In this document: in pieces, positions 1 through 6,876 of the stretch
Layout of the letters: the number at the start of each line of letters is the position of its first letter
How positions within the stretch are numbered: the first letter of the stretch is position 1
Assembly (NCBI RefSeq): GCF_018861755.1
Contig: NZ_JAHLEF010000011.1
Span: 62,001-126,000 of the forward strand
Reading direction: 5' to 3'
DNA: 64,000 nucleotides
From: Clostridium sp. CF012
GTDB lineage: Bacteria > Bacillota > Clostridia > Clostridiales > Clostridiaceae
Notes under the pieces: model-generated
Database searches by the model: none
Told to the model about the DNA's origin: nothing
Seen by the model: only the letters and a program-made list of their open reading frames with translations
Program-made: the position numbers and the translations under genes

Positions 1-1
1 A

Positions 2-715
2 TATATAGATTATGAAGCATTTAAAAGAAATCCTAAAATAATAATAGGATATTCAGATGTTACTGCAATTTTACTTGGCGTATATGCAAAAACAGGAATA
101 AACACTTATTACGGGCCTGCACTAGTAGCATCCTTTGGAGAATTATCTCCTTTTGTTGATTGGACTTATAATTATTTTAAAGAAATCACTGCAGATGAAA
201 TAAAATTTCCTTATGATTTAGAGATTCCAGAATATTGGACAGATGAATGTATTAATTGGGAAACACAAGATAGAAGCAAAGAAAAAAGAGAAAACCAATG
301 GATTACGGTTTATGAGGGTACTGTTAGGGGGAGAGTAATTGGCGGTAATTTAAATACAATACAAGGTATATGGGGCAGTGAATATATGCCAAAAATAGAA
401 GATGGGGATATACTTTTTATAGAGGATTCATTAAAAGACGCAGCAACAATAGAAAGAAGTTTTTCCTTTTTAGAAGTAAACGGTATTTTTGATAAGATAT
501 CTGGAATAATCCTTGGTAAGCATGAATTATTCGATGATTTGAAAACGGGTAGAAAACCATATGAAATTCTTTTAGAAGTATTAGGTGATAGAAAAATGCC
601 ATTTATTGCGGATTTTGATTGTTGCCATACACACCCTATGATAACTTTGCCTATAGGATGTGAAATAGAGCTTGATGCCACAAATAAAAAAGTAACTATT
701 ATTGGCGAATGGTAA
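2..715 (+). CDS. S66 family LD-carboxypeptidase (MccF/LdcA-like), 5' end outside window
   Basis: The reading frame is open from the window edge, so the N-terminus is missing; 237 residues are visible. Family S66 enzymes are cytoplasmic serine peptidases that trim the tetrapeptide of recycled murein or, in MccF, cleave microcin C-like compounds. The visible part has the nucleophile motif GYSDVTA near the window start, the acidic stretch LFIEDS that should carry the catalytic Glu, and the C-terminal CCHTHPM motif with the catalytic His, so the Ser-Glu-His triad looks intact. The central insert (ITADEIKFPYDLEIPEYW) is typical of the MccF-like branch. The choice between murein recycling and immunity to a peptide antibiotic cannot be made here. 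Confidence 0.88.
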   Translation, partial: YIDYEAFKRNPKIIIGYSDVTAILLGVYAKTGINTYYGPALVASFGELSPFVDWTYNYFKEITADEIKFPYDLEIPEYWTDECINWETQDRSKEKRENQWITVYEGTVRGRVIGGNLNTIQGIWGSEYMPKIEDGDILFIEDSLKDAATIERSFSFLEVNGIFDKISGIILGKHELFDDLKTGRKPYEILLEVLGDRKMPFIADFDCCHTHPMITLPIGCEIELDATNKKVTIIGEW

Positions 716-761
716 AAACAATATTTAAAGACTTAGAAAAATATAAGAGGGGGGTTTTAGA

Positions 762-1571
762 ATGAGTGAGATAGTAAAAGGATATTATGATGAAAATGCA
801 CAATGTGAATGGGAGAGATTAGATCATCCATATAGAAAAGTAGAGTTTCTAAGTACACTTTATCTTATAGATAAGTACTTTCCTAAAGTTGGGAAGCTTT
901 GTGATATAGGCCGTGGACCAGGAAGATATTCTATTGAAATGCTTAAAAAGGGATACGATGTAACTTTATTTGAGTTATCAAGTGAAGAACTTAAAATTGC
1001 TGAGGAAAAGATCAAAGTAGAAGGATTAAAAGCTGAGGAGTTTATTTGTGACACAGCGTTAAATATTCATAGATTAGAAGATAAGAAATATAATGGAATG
1101 CTTATAATGGGACCAATGTATCATCTTTATAAGAAAGAAGATAGATTAAAGGTGTTAAAGGAAGCTAGAAAGAAATTAACTGATGATGGAGTAGCACTTA
1201 TTTCTTACATTAACTCAATAGGAACTTTGAAAGCAGGACTTACTGAATTCTATGAGACCTTTGAGAAAATTGACAATGTATATAACTATTTAGGCGAACA
1301 AGTATTTGATGAAACAGAAAGCTTTACAGAGGTATATTTTACAACTCCAGAAGCTGCGTTAAGAGAAATAGAGGAAGCTGGTTTTCAAATTGTAAGCTAT
1401 GGTGGGGCAGAAAGCTTCTTAAGTGGGTTACATCTTCCACTTAAAAAGGTTTATGAAGAAAACAGATTGGTTTATGATAATTTCGTTAAGGTTGCTGTAG
1501 AGAAATGTGAGCTTCCGCAATATAGAGGTGCAACTGAGCATTTAAATATAATAGTTAGGACTAAAAAATAA
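762..1571 (+). CDS. class I SAM-dependent methyltransferase
   Basis: 269 residues, ATG start 10 nt after a strong AGAGGGGGG ribosome binding site. Motif I appears as LCDIGRGPGRYSIEML near residue 46; most relatives have Cys or Gly where this one has Arg (DIGRG), which should still allow SAM binding. An acidic residue at the end of strand 2 (VTLFELS) and the post-III region MGPMYHLYKKEDR fit the Methyltransf_11/25 type fold. It lies 47 nt after the LD-carboxypeptidase gene and could be cotranscribed. The substrate (small molecule or tRNA) cannot be told from the sequence. Confidence 0.85.
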   Translation: MSEIVKGYYDENAQCEWERLDHPYRKVEFLSTLYLIDKYFPKVGKLCDIGRGPGRYSIEMLKKGYDVTLFELSSEELKIAEEKIKVEGLKAEEFICDTALNIHRLEDKKYNGMLIMGPMYHLYKKEDRLKVLKEARKKLTDDGVALISYINSIGTLKAGLTEFYETFEKIDNVYNYLGEQVFDETESFTEVYFTTPEAALREIEEAGFQIVSYGGAESFLSGLHLPLKKVYEENRLVYDNFVKVAVEKCELPQYRGATEHLNIIVRTKK

Positions 1572-1615
1572 AAATAGTAAAAAAAATTAATGTTTATAGA
1601 TTATAATAAATATAG

Positions 1616-1645
1616 TGAACTTTTTACTGGATATTTACGTTAAAG
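1616..1645 (+). promoter_or_regulatory. ECF-type promoter of the sigY-like operon (copy 1)
   Basis: TGAACTTTTT followed about 17 nt after TGAAC by CGTTAAAG. This resembles ECF sigma promoters (TGAAC near -35, CGT near -10). The same elements recur at 3266-3294 before the second half of the operon, which points to autoregulation by the sigma factor encoded just downstream. Confidence 0.7.
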
Positions 1646-1666
1646 GATTACTAGAGGTGATTATTA

Positions 1667-2197
1667 TTGGATGAACTAGAGCTTATTAATAAAGCTAAGA
1701 GTGGAAATAAAAGCGCATTAAATACCCTTTTGAAAGATAATCTTAATATTTTAAAAGGGTACGTCGTTAAAATGGTAGGAGACCCGCACTTAGCACAGGA
1801 TATTATTCAGGATGCATTGCTTAAAGCGGTGCTAAATATAAATAGATTCGAGCCTAGAGCAAAATTTTCTACTTGGTTAATAAAAATAGCTACGAATGTT
1901 TATCGGGATCATTTAAGAAAGAATAAATCCTATGAGTTAATAGAGGTAGGTTTAGCTGATAAGGGCAAGCGAGTAGTGGATATTGTAATATCAAATTATG
2001 AATATCAAGAAATAGTGAAAATAATTTTAGAACTACCTTATGAGAAAAGAGCTGTATTTATTTTAAAGCACTACTATGGCTATAAATATGAAGAAATATC
2101 AGAAATTATGGGATGTCGCCTTGGGACAGTTCGGTCTAGGCTTCATAATGCAGTAAAATATATAATAAAAGAAATTGAGAGAAAGGAGATTTTATAA
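1667..2197 (+). CDS. sigY: ECF RNA polymerase sigma factor, SigY-like
   Basis: 176 residues. The only in-frame start behind the AGAGGTGA site is the TTG at 1667; the ATG 4 nt later is out of frame. Region 2 (about residues 10-75) includes AQDIIQDALLKAV and FSTWLIKIATNVYRD; region 4 (about 118-170) ends with the helix-turn-helix YEEISEIMGCRLGTVRSRLH. Length and domain layout match ECF sigma factors (SigY of Bacillus has about 178). The downstream order of a two-TM protein, a small two-helix protein, a PLDc_N-like small protein, an ABC ATPase and a permease repeats the Bacillus sigY-yxlCDEFG operon, which is the main reason for the SigY assignment. The stop codon abuts the next start, so translation is probably coupled. 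Confidence 0.82.
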   Translation: MDELELINKAKSGNKSALNTLLKDNLNILKGYVVKMVGDPHLAQDIIQDALLKAVLNINRFEPRAKFSTWLIKIATNVYRDHLRKNKSYELIEVGLADKGKRVVDIVISNYEYQEIVKIILELPYEKRAVFILKHYYGYKYEEISEIMGCRLGTVRSRLHNAVKYIIKEIERKEIL

Positions 2198-2605
2198 ATG
2201 GTGGATTCTGATAAAATTAAAAACTCTTTGATTGATGAATTTTATAATGAAGAACAGAGAAAATTTGATGAAAACGCAAAGTATAGTGATGAATATATAG
2301 ATTTTAAAAATAAGCTAAATTCTGCCGCTGAGAAAATGGATGTGCTAAACGACGATGTATTCGATTTTGATATAGATATATTAAGCATAATAGAGCAAGG
2401 GGAGTGTATAAGAGAAAATAGTAAGAATAAAAAAGAATTCTTTTTGTTTATATTATTATCAACTATAATCCTTTCTTTAGGTGCCATAGCCATTATCAAA
2501 ATAGGTCCTAAGATACTTATTATTTCACAGATTATTATAGTTACCATTGCTCCTTGGATAATAATACCTGTACTAGTAATCAAAAGAAAGAGAAGTGAAG
2601 CTTAA
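2198..2605 (+). CDS. YxlC-like membrane protein, probable anti-sigma partner
   Basis: 135 residues starting on the base after the sigma factor stop, with AGAAAGGAG upstream. The first 85 residues are acidic and soluble, rich in Asp and Glu; two transmembrane helices follow (about residues 86-105 and 109-128), ending in KRKRSE. This is the layout of a membrane-tethered inhibitor that holds a cytoplasmic sigma factor. There is no zinc-binding HxxxCxxC motif, so it is not a ZAS-type anti-sigma. In Bacillus the proteins at this position (YxlC, with YxlD) inhibit SigY; assignment here rests on position and topology rather than on sequence identity I can verify. Confidence 0.65.
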   Translation: MVDSDKIKNSLIDEFYNEEQRKFDENAKYSDEYIDFKNKLNSAAEKMDVLNDDVFDFDIDILSIIEQGECIRENSKNKKEFFLFILLSTIILSLGAIAIIKIGPKILIISQIIIVTIAPWIIIPVLVIKRKRSEA

Positions 2606-2817
2606 TGGTGCCTTCAAATAATTTGTTAATTATACTATTAGCAATAGCTATTCCTATCTTATTAATACAGGGAGCTTGGGTGTTTCGTGATGCAAGAAAA
2701 CGAAAAGAAAAATATTATTGGCTTTGGGGAATTTTTGCACTGATGAATACACCAGGTAATCTTCTTATTTATCTATTAGTAACACGAGTAATATTAAACA
2801 ATAAAAAGAAAAGTTAG
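2605..2817 (+). CDS. YxlD-like small membrane protein (anti-SigY component)
   Basis: 70 residues; its ATG shares the final A of the preceding TAA stop, so the two are translationally coupled. Two hydrophobic helices (LLIILLAIAIPILLIQGAWV and NLLIYLLVTRVIL) flank a basic loop with FRDARKRKEKYYWLWG. Bacillus YxlD has about 68 residues, sits at the same place and acts with YxlC to restrain SigY. The gene ends inside the 5' arm of a terminator, closing the first half of the operon. Confidence 0.6.
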   Translation: MVPSNNLLIILLAIAIPILLIQGAWVFRDARKRKEKYYWLWGIFALMNTPGNLLIYLLVTRVILNNKKKS

Positions 2818-2849
2818 TTGCTAATTTCTTAGCGACTAACTTTTCTTTT
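2804..2849. terminator. bidirectional terminator between convergent genes
   Basis: Long inverted repeat with 18-nt arms (AAAAGAAAAGTTAGTTGC against GCGACTAACTTTTCTTTT, one G-T pair) and a 10-nt loop. It has A-runs on the left and T-runs on the right, so it can work on both strands. It overlaps the last codons of the yxlD-like gene and of the opposing 63-residue gene. Confidence 0.85.
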
Positions 2850-3020
2850 ATCTATATACAAATTCCGTTTTTTTCTTATTTTTTGCCACAAGTATATAAG
2901 AAATTTTCCAATCCTTAATTGTTCGCCTACATAGTTTGCCACCCACATGAAAATTTTAACAATTAATATATATATGAATAAAAAAATCAAGAAGTATAAT
3001 GCATTAACAATATAATCCAT
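2829..3020 (-). CDS. small membrane protein of unknown function, inserted in the sigY-like operon
   Basis: 63 residues, read against the operon around it. It is supported as a real gene by a strong TAAGGAGGATTT ribosome binding site just before the ATG. One long hydrophobic segment (about residues 7-27: ALYFLIFLFIYILIVKIFMW) is followed by a strongly basic tail (QKIRKKRNLYIDKRK). I do not recognise the family. Its stop lies in the loop of the shared terminator. It separates the yxlD-like and yxlE-like genes, which are adjacent in Bacillus. Confidence 0.6.
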   Translation of the reverse strand: MDYIVNALYFLIFLFIYILIVKIFMWVANYVGEQLRIGKFLIYLWQKIRKKRNLYIDKRKVSR

Positions 3021-3265
3021 AAATCCTCCTTATCAGTAATCAACGGTTATTGCTGTACATAATTTTACAATGTCAACTAATTATATACATTTAATTATAC
3101 CATAATTACCATGGTTTGATAACTTATGAAATACATTGAAATTTATAATTTTTAGTTAAATTCAGCTAAACCGTTCATCAGTTTAATTTGCATACTCATA
3201 TGTATCACTCCAAATAGGGAATCCCTTTTCATCATGCTTAAAATATATATTTTTCGAAAATAAAA
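3021..3265. other. intergenic stretch upstream of the second ECF promoter
   Basis: Together with the promoter and leader that follow (to 3324) this gap is 304 bases. Apart from the reverse-strand ribosome binding site at its left end and the ECF promoter at 3266-3294, I see no gene, repeat or RNA structure. It must also hold the promoter of the reverse-strand 63-residue gene, which I cannot place. Confidence 0.5.
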
Positions 3266-3294
3266 TGAACTTTTTGATGGTAATTACGTTAAAG
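3266..3294 (+). promoter_or_regulatory. ECF-type promoter (copy 2) before yxlE-like gene
   Basis: TGAACTTTTTGATGG followed by ATTACGTTAAAG; 26 of about 29 aligned positions agree with the site at 1616-1645, with one base less in the spacer. Its position 31 nt before the yxlE-like start implies that the same sigma factor reads the transporter half of the split operon. Confidence 0.7.
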
Positions 3295-3324
3295 CTATGA
3301 AAATACAAAAAGGAGGTACAGTAT

Positions 3325-3531
3325 ATGTTTGAAGGAATGGCTTTAATAGAGATAATAAAATTATTTGCACCTATAATTATACTAGAGATAGTTCTTGTAG
3401 GTTTCTGCTTGTATAGATTAACACGAGATAGAGTGAATTTTTTACCAAAGTGGGCATGGGCTTTAATTATAATTTTTATTCAAATAATAGGTGGAATAGC
3501 TTTTTTATTAATAGGAAGAGAGCGTGAATAA
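3325..3531 (+). CDS. YxlE-like small membrane protein with PLDc_N domain
   Basis: 68 residues with AAAAGGAGGT before the ATG. Two helices (about residues 8-27 and 43-63) with the PLDc_N signature: a short RLTRDRV loop, then WAWALIIIFIQIIGGIAFLLIGR. Such stand-alone PLDc_N proteins often sit beside ABC exporters. Position and length match YxlE of the Bacillus sigY operon. It is probably cotranscribed and translationally coupled with the ATPase that follows. Confidence 0.75.
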   Translation: MFEGMALIEIIKLFAPIIILEIVLVGFCLYRLTRDRVNFLPKWAWALIIIFIQIIGGIAFLLIGRERE

Positions 3532-3532
3532 G

Positions 3533-4459
3533 ATGCTTAAAGTGGTAAATATCAACAAAAAATACGGAAAATTTGAAGTTTTAAAGGACATATCCTTTGA
3601 AATAAAAAAAGGAACCATATACGGATTTCTAGGTCCTAATGGAGCAGGAAAATCTACTATTATGAATATACTTTCAGGGTTAATTGATTTCAATGGTGGA
3701 GAGATATATTTGGATGGAGAAGATTTTAAAAAGAATAAAAGAAGATTATTAAAAAAGGTGGGATACCTTCCACAAAATCCTGTGTTTTATAATTACATGA
3801 ATGCTAATGAATATCTGCACTTTATTGGTGAAATATCTGATATGACAGAGAAAAATATAAGGATTAGAACTATAGAGATTTTAGACATTGTAAAGCTTAG
3901 TTCGGCAGCAAAGAAAAAAATAGGACAGTATTCAGGTGGAATGAAACAGCGGCTAGGTATTGCAGTGGCACTATTTAATAAGCCAGAAATAGTTTTTTTA
4001 GATGAACCAACAGCTGCATTAGATCCTGAGGGAAGAATGGAAATACTAGAGTTTATTAAAGCCTTGAAGTCAGAAGGAACTACCGTTTTTATGTCCACTC
4101 ATATTTTGAGTGATATAGAAAGAATTTGTGACCAGGTAAGTATTTTGGATAAGGGGCAAATACTCATATCTGATAATTTAGAGAATTTAAAGAGTAAGTA
4201 TATTCAACCTATATTTGATATTGAGTTTGAAAAACGCTGTGTAAATTTGGACAAAATCCTTTTAGACCTCAAGTGGGTAAAAAGTGTTTCAATAGAGGAA
4301 AATAAGGCTTCTATATATGTTAATAATTTATATATTGCTAAATCTGAACTTTTAAAAGCTCTTGTTCAGGGAGAAAATACTATTTTATCTTATAAACTCA
4401 GAAAAAGTAATCTTGAAGATATTTTTATAAGGCTGGTGAATGAAAATGACAACATTTAA
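3533..4459 (+). CDS. ABC transporter ATP-binding protein, YxlF-like
   Basis: About 308 residues. Complete nucleotide-binding domain: Walker A GPNGAGKST, signature YSGGMKQRLG, Walker B IVFLDEPTAALDP and H-loop MSTHIL; the C-terminal 90 residues form the extra domain usual in drug or bacteriocin-type exporters. Start choice is open: the ATG at 3533 gives the usual MLKVVNINKKYG beginning, while the GTG at 3524 gives three more residues and better spacing from AGGAAGAG. It partners the permease that overlaps its 3' end. As in the Bacillus sigY operon, the transported substrate is unknown. Confidence 0.88.
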   Translation: MLKVVNINKKYGKFEVLKDISFEIKKGTIYGFLGPNGAGKSTIMNILSGLIDFNGGEIYLDGEDFKKNKRRLLKKVGYLPQNPVFYNYMNANEYLHFIGEISDMTEKNIRIRTIEILDIVKLSSAAKKKIGQYSGGMKQRLGIAVALFNKPEIVFLDEPTAALDPEGRMEILEFIKALKSEGTTVFMSTHILSDIERICDQVSILDKGQILISDNLENLKSKYIQPIFDIEFEKRCVNLDKILLDLKWVKSVSIEENKASIYVNNLYIAKSELLKALVQGENTILSYKLRKSNLEDIFIRLVNENDNI

Positions 4460-5201
4460 GGCTTATTTTAAGAAAGAAATAATGGAATCTAAAAGACAAT
4501 ACAAATATATAATACTTGCTGTAGGAATTATTGCATTTGCTATAATAAACCCATTTATGTTAAAGCTACTTCCTAAAATATTGGAACAACAATTAAAAGG
4601 AGATTTAAGTTCGCTTATCGTTGCTTCTCCTAAGGCTGCAATTAATGATTACATTAATAGTCTTTTTCAAATTGGAACCTTATTCATTATATTTACCTTG
4701 GGAAGTAATTTAAATGAGGAAATAAATGAAGAAAAATTTGTTTTTCCATATTCTAAGGGAAGTGTGCCAGCTGGCATAGTGCTGGCTAAAATAATTCATT
4801 ATACTATTGTGATAACCCTACTCACCTTCATAGGATTTTTAACTTGTGCTTATTATGGAAGCATTTTGTTTAAGGGAGAAAATGTGGAACTTTCAGGTAT
4901 TATGAGTTCAGCTCTTTTAATGTCAGTATATTATTTTTTCAATATTGCATTAGTAACACTTTTAAGTAGCTTAGTGAGAAAAGGTGTAACAGCAGGTTTT
5001 ATAACTGTTATGATAACTTTCACAAGCACTGCTTTTGTAAATTTAAATTCAATTGGAAAGTTTATGCCATACAAGTTAGTAGAGGGGGCAAATTCATTTT
5101 CATTAGAAAATTATTCTTATACTATAGCATTTTCAATTATCTGCAGCATACTCTTTATAATAGCTACTATTTTTAACATGAACAAAGTTGAGGTAATATA
5201 A
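4440..5201 (+). CDS. ABC transporter permease, YxlG-like
   Basis: 253 residues, overlapping the ATPase gene by 20 nt, so coupled to it. About six transmembrane helices typical of ABC-2 permeases: one near the N-terminus (YIILAVGIIAFAIINPFML), a long external loop, then five more, ending FSIICSILFIIATIFNMNK. It should form a homodimer with two copies of the ATPase. It is the last gene of the sigY-like operon; no strong terminator follows before the next promoter at 5261. Confidence 0.82.
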   Translation: MKMTTFKAYFKKEIMESKRQYKYIILAVGIIAFAIINPFMLKLLPKILEQQLKGDLSSLIVASPKAAINDYINSLFQIGTLFIIFTLGSNLNEEINEEKFVFPYSKGSVPAGIVLAKIIHYTIVITLLTFIGFLTCAYYGSILFKGENVELSGIMSSALLMSVYYFFNIALVTLLSSLVRKGVTAGFITVMITFTSTAFVNLNSIGKFMPYKLVEGANSFSLENYSYTIAFSIICSILFIIATIFNMNKVEVI

Positions 5202-5260
5202 TTAAAGGTTGTGAAAAAATAGATTTAACAAGTTTTACTCTTCTTAGTTTTTATTAAATA

Positions 5261-5289
5261 TTGACATTAATGTAAAAATTAATTATAAT
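5261..5289 (+). promoter_or_regulatory. perfect consensus sigma-A promoter
   Basis: TTGACA, 17-nt spacer, TATAAT: both hexamers match the vegetative consensus exactly. Transcription should begin near 5296, about 100 nt before the tiny lysine-rich gene at 5396, and end at the hairpin at 5492-5527, giving an RNA of about 230 nt. Confidence 0.8.
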
Positions 5290-5395
5290 ATTTATAGAGC
5301 ACCTAGTTAATTAAAAGTAGAGCAAAGAGAATACCTATTAATAATTGTTATGTTACCTAAAACAAAAAGGATATCAAAACAAGGGGGTATATATT

Positions 5396-5491
5396 ATGCC
5401 AGATAAGGGTAAAAGTAAAAGTGCTTCAACTAAGAATAATGGCAAGAAAAGTGACAAAAAAGACCAGAAAAACAAAGGACCTAAAAAATAA
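5396..5491 (+). CDS. 31-residue lysine-rich protein of unknown function
   Basis: 31 codons from an ATG placed 8 nt after AAGGGGG. The product begins MPDKGKSKSASTKNNGKKSD and is about 42% lysine, with no hydrophobic residues to speak of, so it should be disordered, strongly basic and possibly nucleic-acid binding. It has its own perfect promoter and its own terminator, so it forms a one-gene transcript. A second small lysine-rich gene with the shared string TKNN lies at 55625. The RNA could alternatively act as a non-coding RNA, but ribosome binding site and reading frame favour translation. I do not recognise a family. Confidence 0.6.
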   Translation: MPDKGKSKSASTKNNGKKSDKKDQKNKGPKK

Positions 5492-5527
5492 AAAAAATCC
5501 TGAGCTCAATAGAGTTCAGGATTTTTT
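5492..5527 (+). terminator. rho-independent terminator of the 31-residue gene
   Basis: Arms AAAAAATCCTGAGCTC and GAGTTCAGGATTTTTT with one mismatch and a 4-nt loop, followed by more T. It begins right after the stop codon. Confidence 0.88.
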
Positions 5528-5759
5528 GTTTCTTAATAGTGAATATGGTTGGAATTATATAAGGCATCCTTAATAAAATACTAAAATTATCATTAAATTT
5601 ACAAAATATAAAATAAAAATGGTTGTAATAAATCAAATTTAAAATCATAATTAGAAAGAGGCTTAGTAAAAAATATAATAAACACTAATTTATGGTTACT
5701 TACATAAAAATAGAATAAATCAGAGGAAATTGTAAACTACTGTAGAATATAGCTGAGTG
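5528..5759. other. intergenic stretch before the GTPase/tubulin operon
   Basis: The gap between the tiny gene and the next start is about 310 bases, very AT-rich, with no gene that I can support. A weak -10-like TAGAAT lies at 5743-5748 without a good -35. The only clear element is the palindrome at 5760-5780. Confidence 0.45.
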
Positions 5760-5780
5760 ATATGTTTTAGTAAAACATAT
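5760..5780. promoter_or_regulatory. operator-like perfect palindrome directly upstream of the 18.9-kb operon
   Basis: Ten-bp arms ATATGTTTTA and TAAAACATAT around a single central G, immediately before the AAAGGAG ribosome binding site. No T-run follows, so it is not a terminator. Odd-length dyads of this size are typical of dimeric repressor sites; it could also form an RNA hairpin that affects ribosome access. Confidence 0.5.
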
Positions 5781-5802
5781 AAAGGAGTTGAATCTTATTA
5801 GC

Positions 5803-6837
5803 ATGGATATTAAGTATAAAGAAATTAATGATTTAAAAGAGGAGATAGAGATAATTCTTTCTATTAAAGATGAACTATCAAATGAAGAAATAAAAAACTT
5901 TGTAGATTCCTTTCCTTCATTAACAGAAAAAGAAATAAGAGGAAAAATTGCTGAAATAACTAATAATAATGAATATTTAATAGGGGAAGTAAATATAGAA
6001 GAGCAGTTTGAAGAAAATCAAATCAATATACGAAATAAGGAATTTGAAAAATGTGAGACAACTGAGTTTGAAGCAATAAAAAATCACGGTGAAATAAAAG
6101 AAGCAGAAGCTCAGCAAATTATAATAAATACAATCCAAGAGAGTGAACAGGAAAATGAAAGATTAATAGAAACGGTAGAGGAATTAAATTCTACGTTAAT
6201 GGACATAGCAGCCATAGTGGGTGAGGTTAAGCATAATCAATTGTGCTTGCAATGGCAATGGCCAGAAAAAGCAAATAAGATTAAGGTAGTTTATAGAGGA
6301 GATAGCTTTGCTAAAAGTGCGGAGGATTCATCAGCAGTTGCTAGTGTAATAAAAAGAGAAAAAGGTGAAAGTACAGGAACATTTGTTATTGACAGGATAC
6401 CAGAAGGGAACTATTATTTTACTATTTATGTTATGGCAGAAATGCATGATAAGATTTTTTATTCAGAAGGCAAGAGGCGACTTATGGTCAGTAAAAAACC
6501 TATTGAAATATATTATAATTTGAAGATAAAAAGAAGTTTACTAGGCAAACTTAAATCAGCAGAAATTATGTTTAGTATGGAAGGGAATGAGGAAATTAAA
6601 ATACCGGCTATTACGGTAATAGGTAAAAAAGGCAATATGCCAATTCAAAAATCAGATGGTGATGATATATGTACTTTTAATGAGGTGGTAATAACTAAAA
6701 ATAAACCCTGCGTTTTTGAATTTCCTTTAGAGTCTATAAAAAACAATATGTACATAAAGCTGTTTGTGATGAATGATAAAGAAAGTACAAGGTATAGGAT
6801 AATATCACCAGCTAGAGAAAAACTTTATTTTAAATAA
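5803..6837 (+). CDS. GTPase-locus accessory protein with coiled coil and C-terminal beta-rich module
   Basis: First gene of the 18.9-kb operon, about 344 residues. Residues 1-135 are acidic, helical and coiled-coil-like (many Glu, Lys, Ile); residues about 140-344 look like two beta-sandwich units, starting LCLQWQWPEKANKIKVVY and including YNLKIKRSLLGKLKSAEI and KGNMPIQKSDGDD. The C-terminal part is paralogous to the whole 212-residue protein at 20871: compare KWEWAKGCDIVYIF, ERTSLFSKNKKVKM and QGNYPINKDDG there. Both copies directly precede a zinc-ribbon GTPase gene. There is no signal peptide or transmembrane segment. The start is uncertain: AAAGGAG ends at 5787, which is 15 nt before this ATG; a TTG at 5788 is in frame but touches the ribosome binding site. 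I do not recognise a characterised family. Confidence 0.75.
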   Translation: MDIKYKEINDLKEEIEIILSIKDELSNEEIKNFVDSFPSLTEKEIRGKIAEITNNNEYLIGEVNIEEQFEENQINIRNKEFEKCETTEFEAIKNHGEIKEAEAQQIIINTIQESEQENERLIETVEELNSTLMDIAAIVGEVKHNQLCLQWQWPEKANKIKVVYRGDSFAKSAEDSSAVASVIKREKGESTGTFVIDRIPEGNYYFTIYVMAEMHDKIFYSEGKRRLMVSKKPIEIYYNLKIKRSLLGKLKSAEIMFSMEGNEEIKIPAITVIGKKGNMPIQKSDGDDICTFNEVVITKNKPCVFEFPLESIKNNMYIKLFVMNDKESTRYRIISPAREKLYFK

Positions 6838-6876
6838 TTGTTATCTACTAGATGGAACTACTAGGAGGCATGAAAT

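Noticed and set aside
5297-5309. Shared 12-mer GAGCACCTAGTT between the leader of the tiny gene and the terminator arm at 59181
   Set aside because: Only one arm is present here and no further similarity extends around it; most likely chance.
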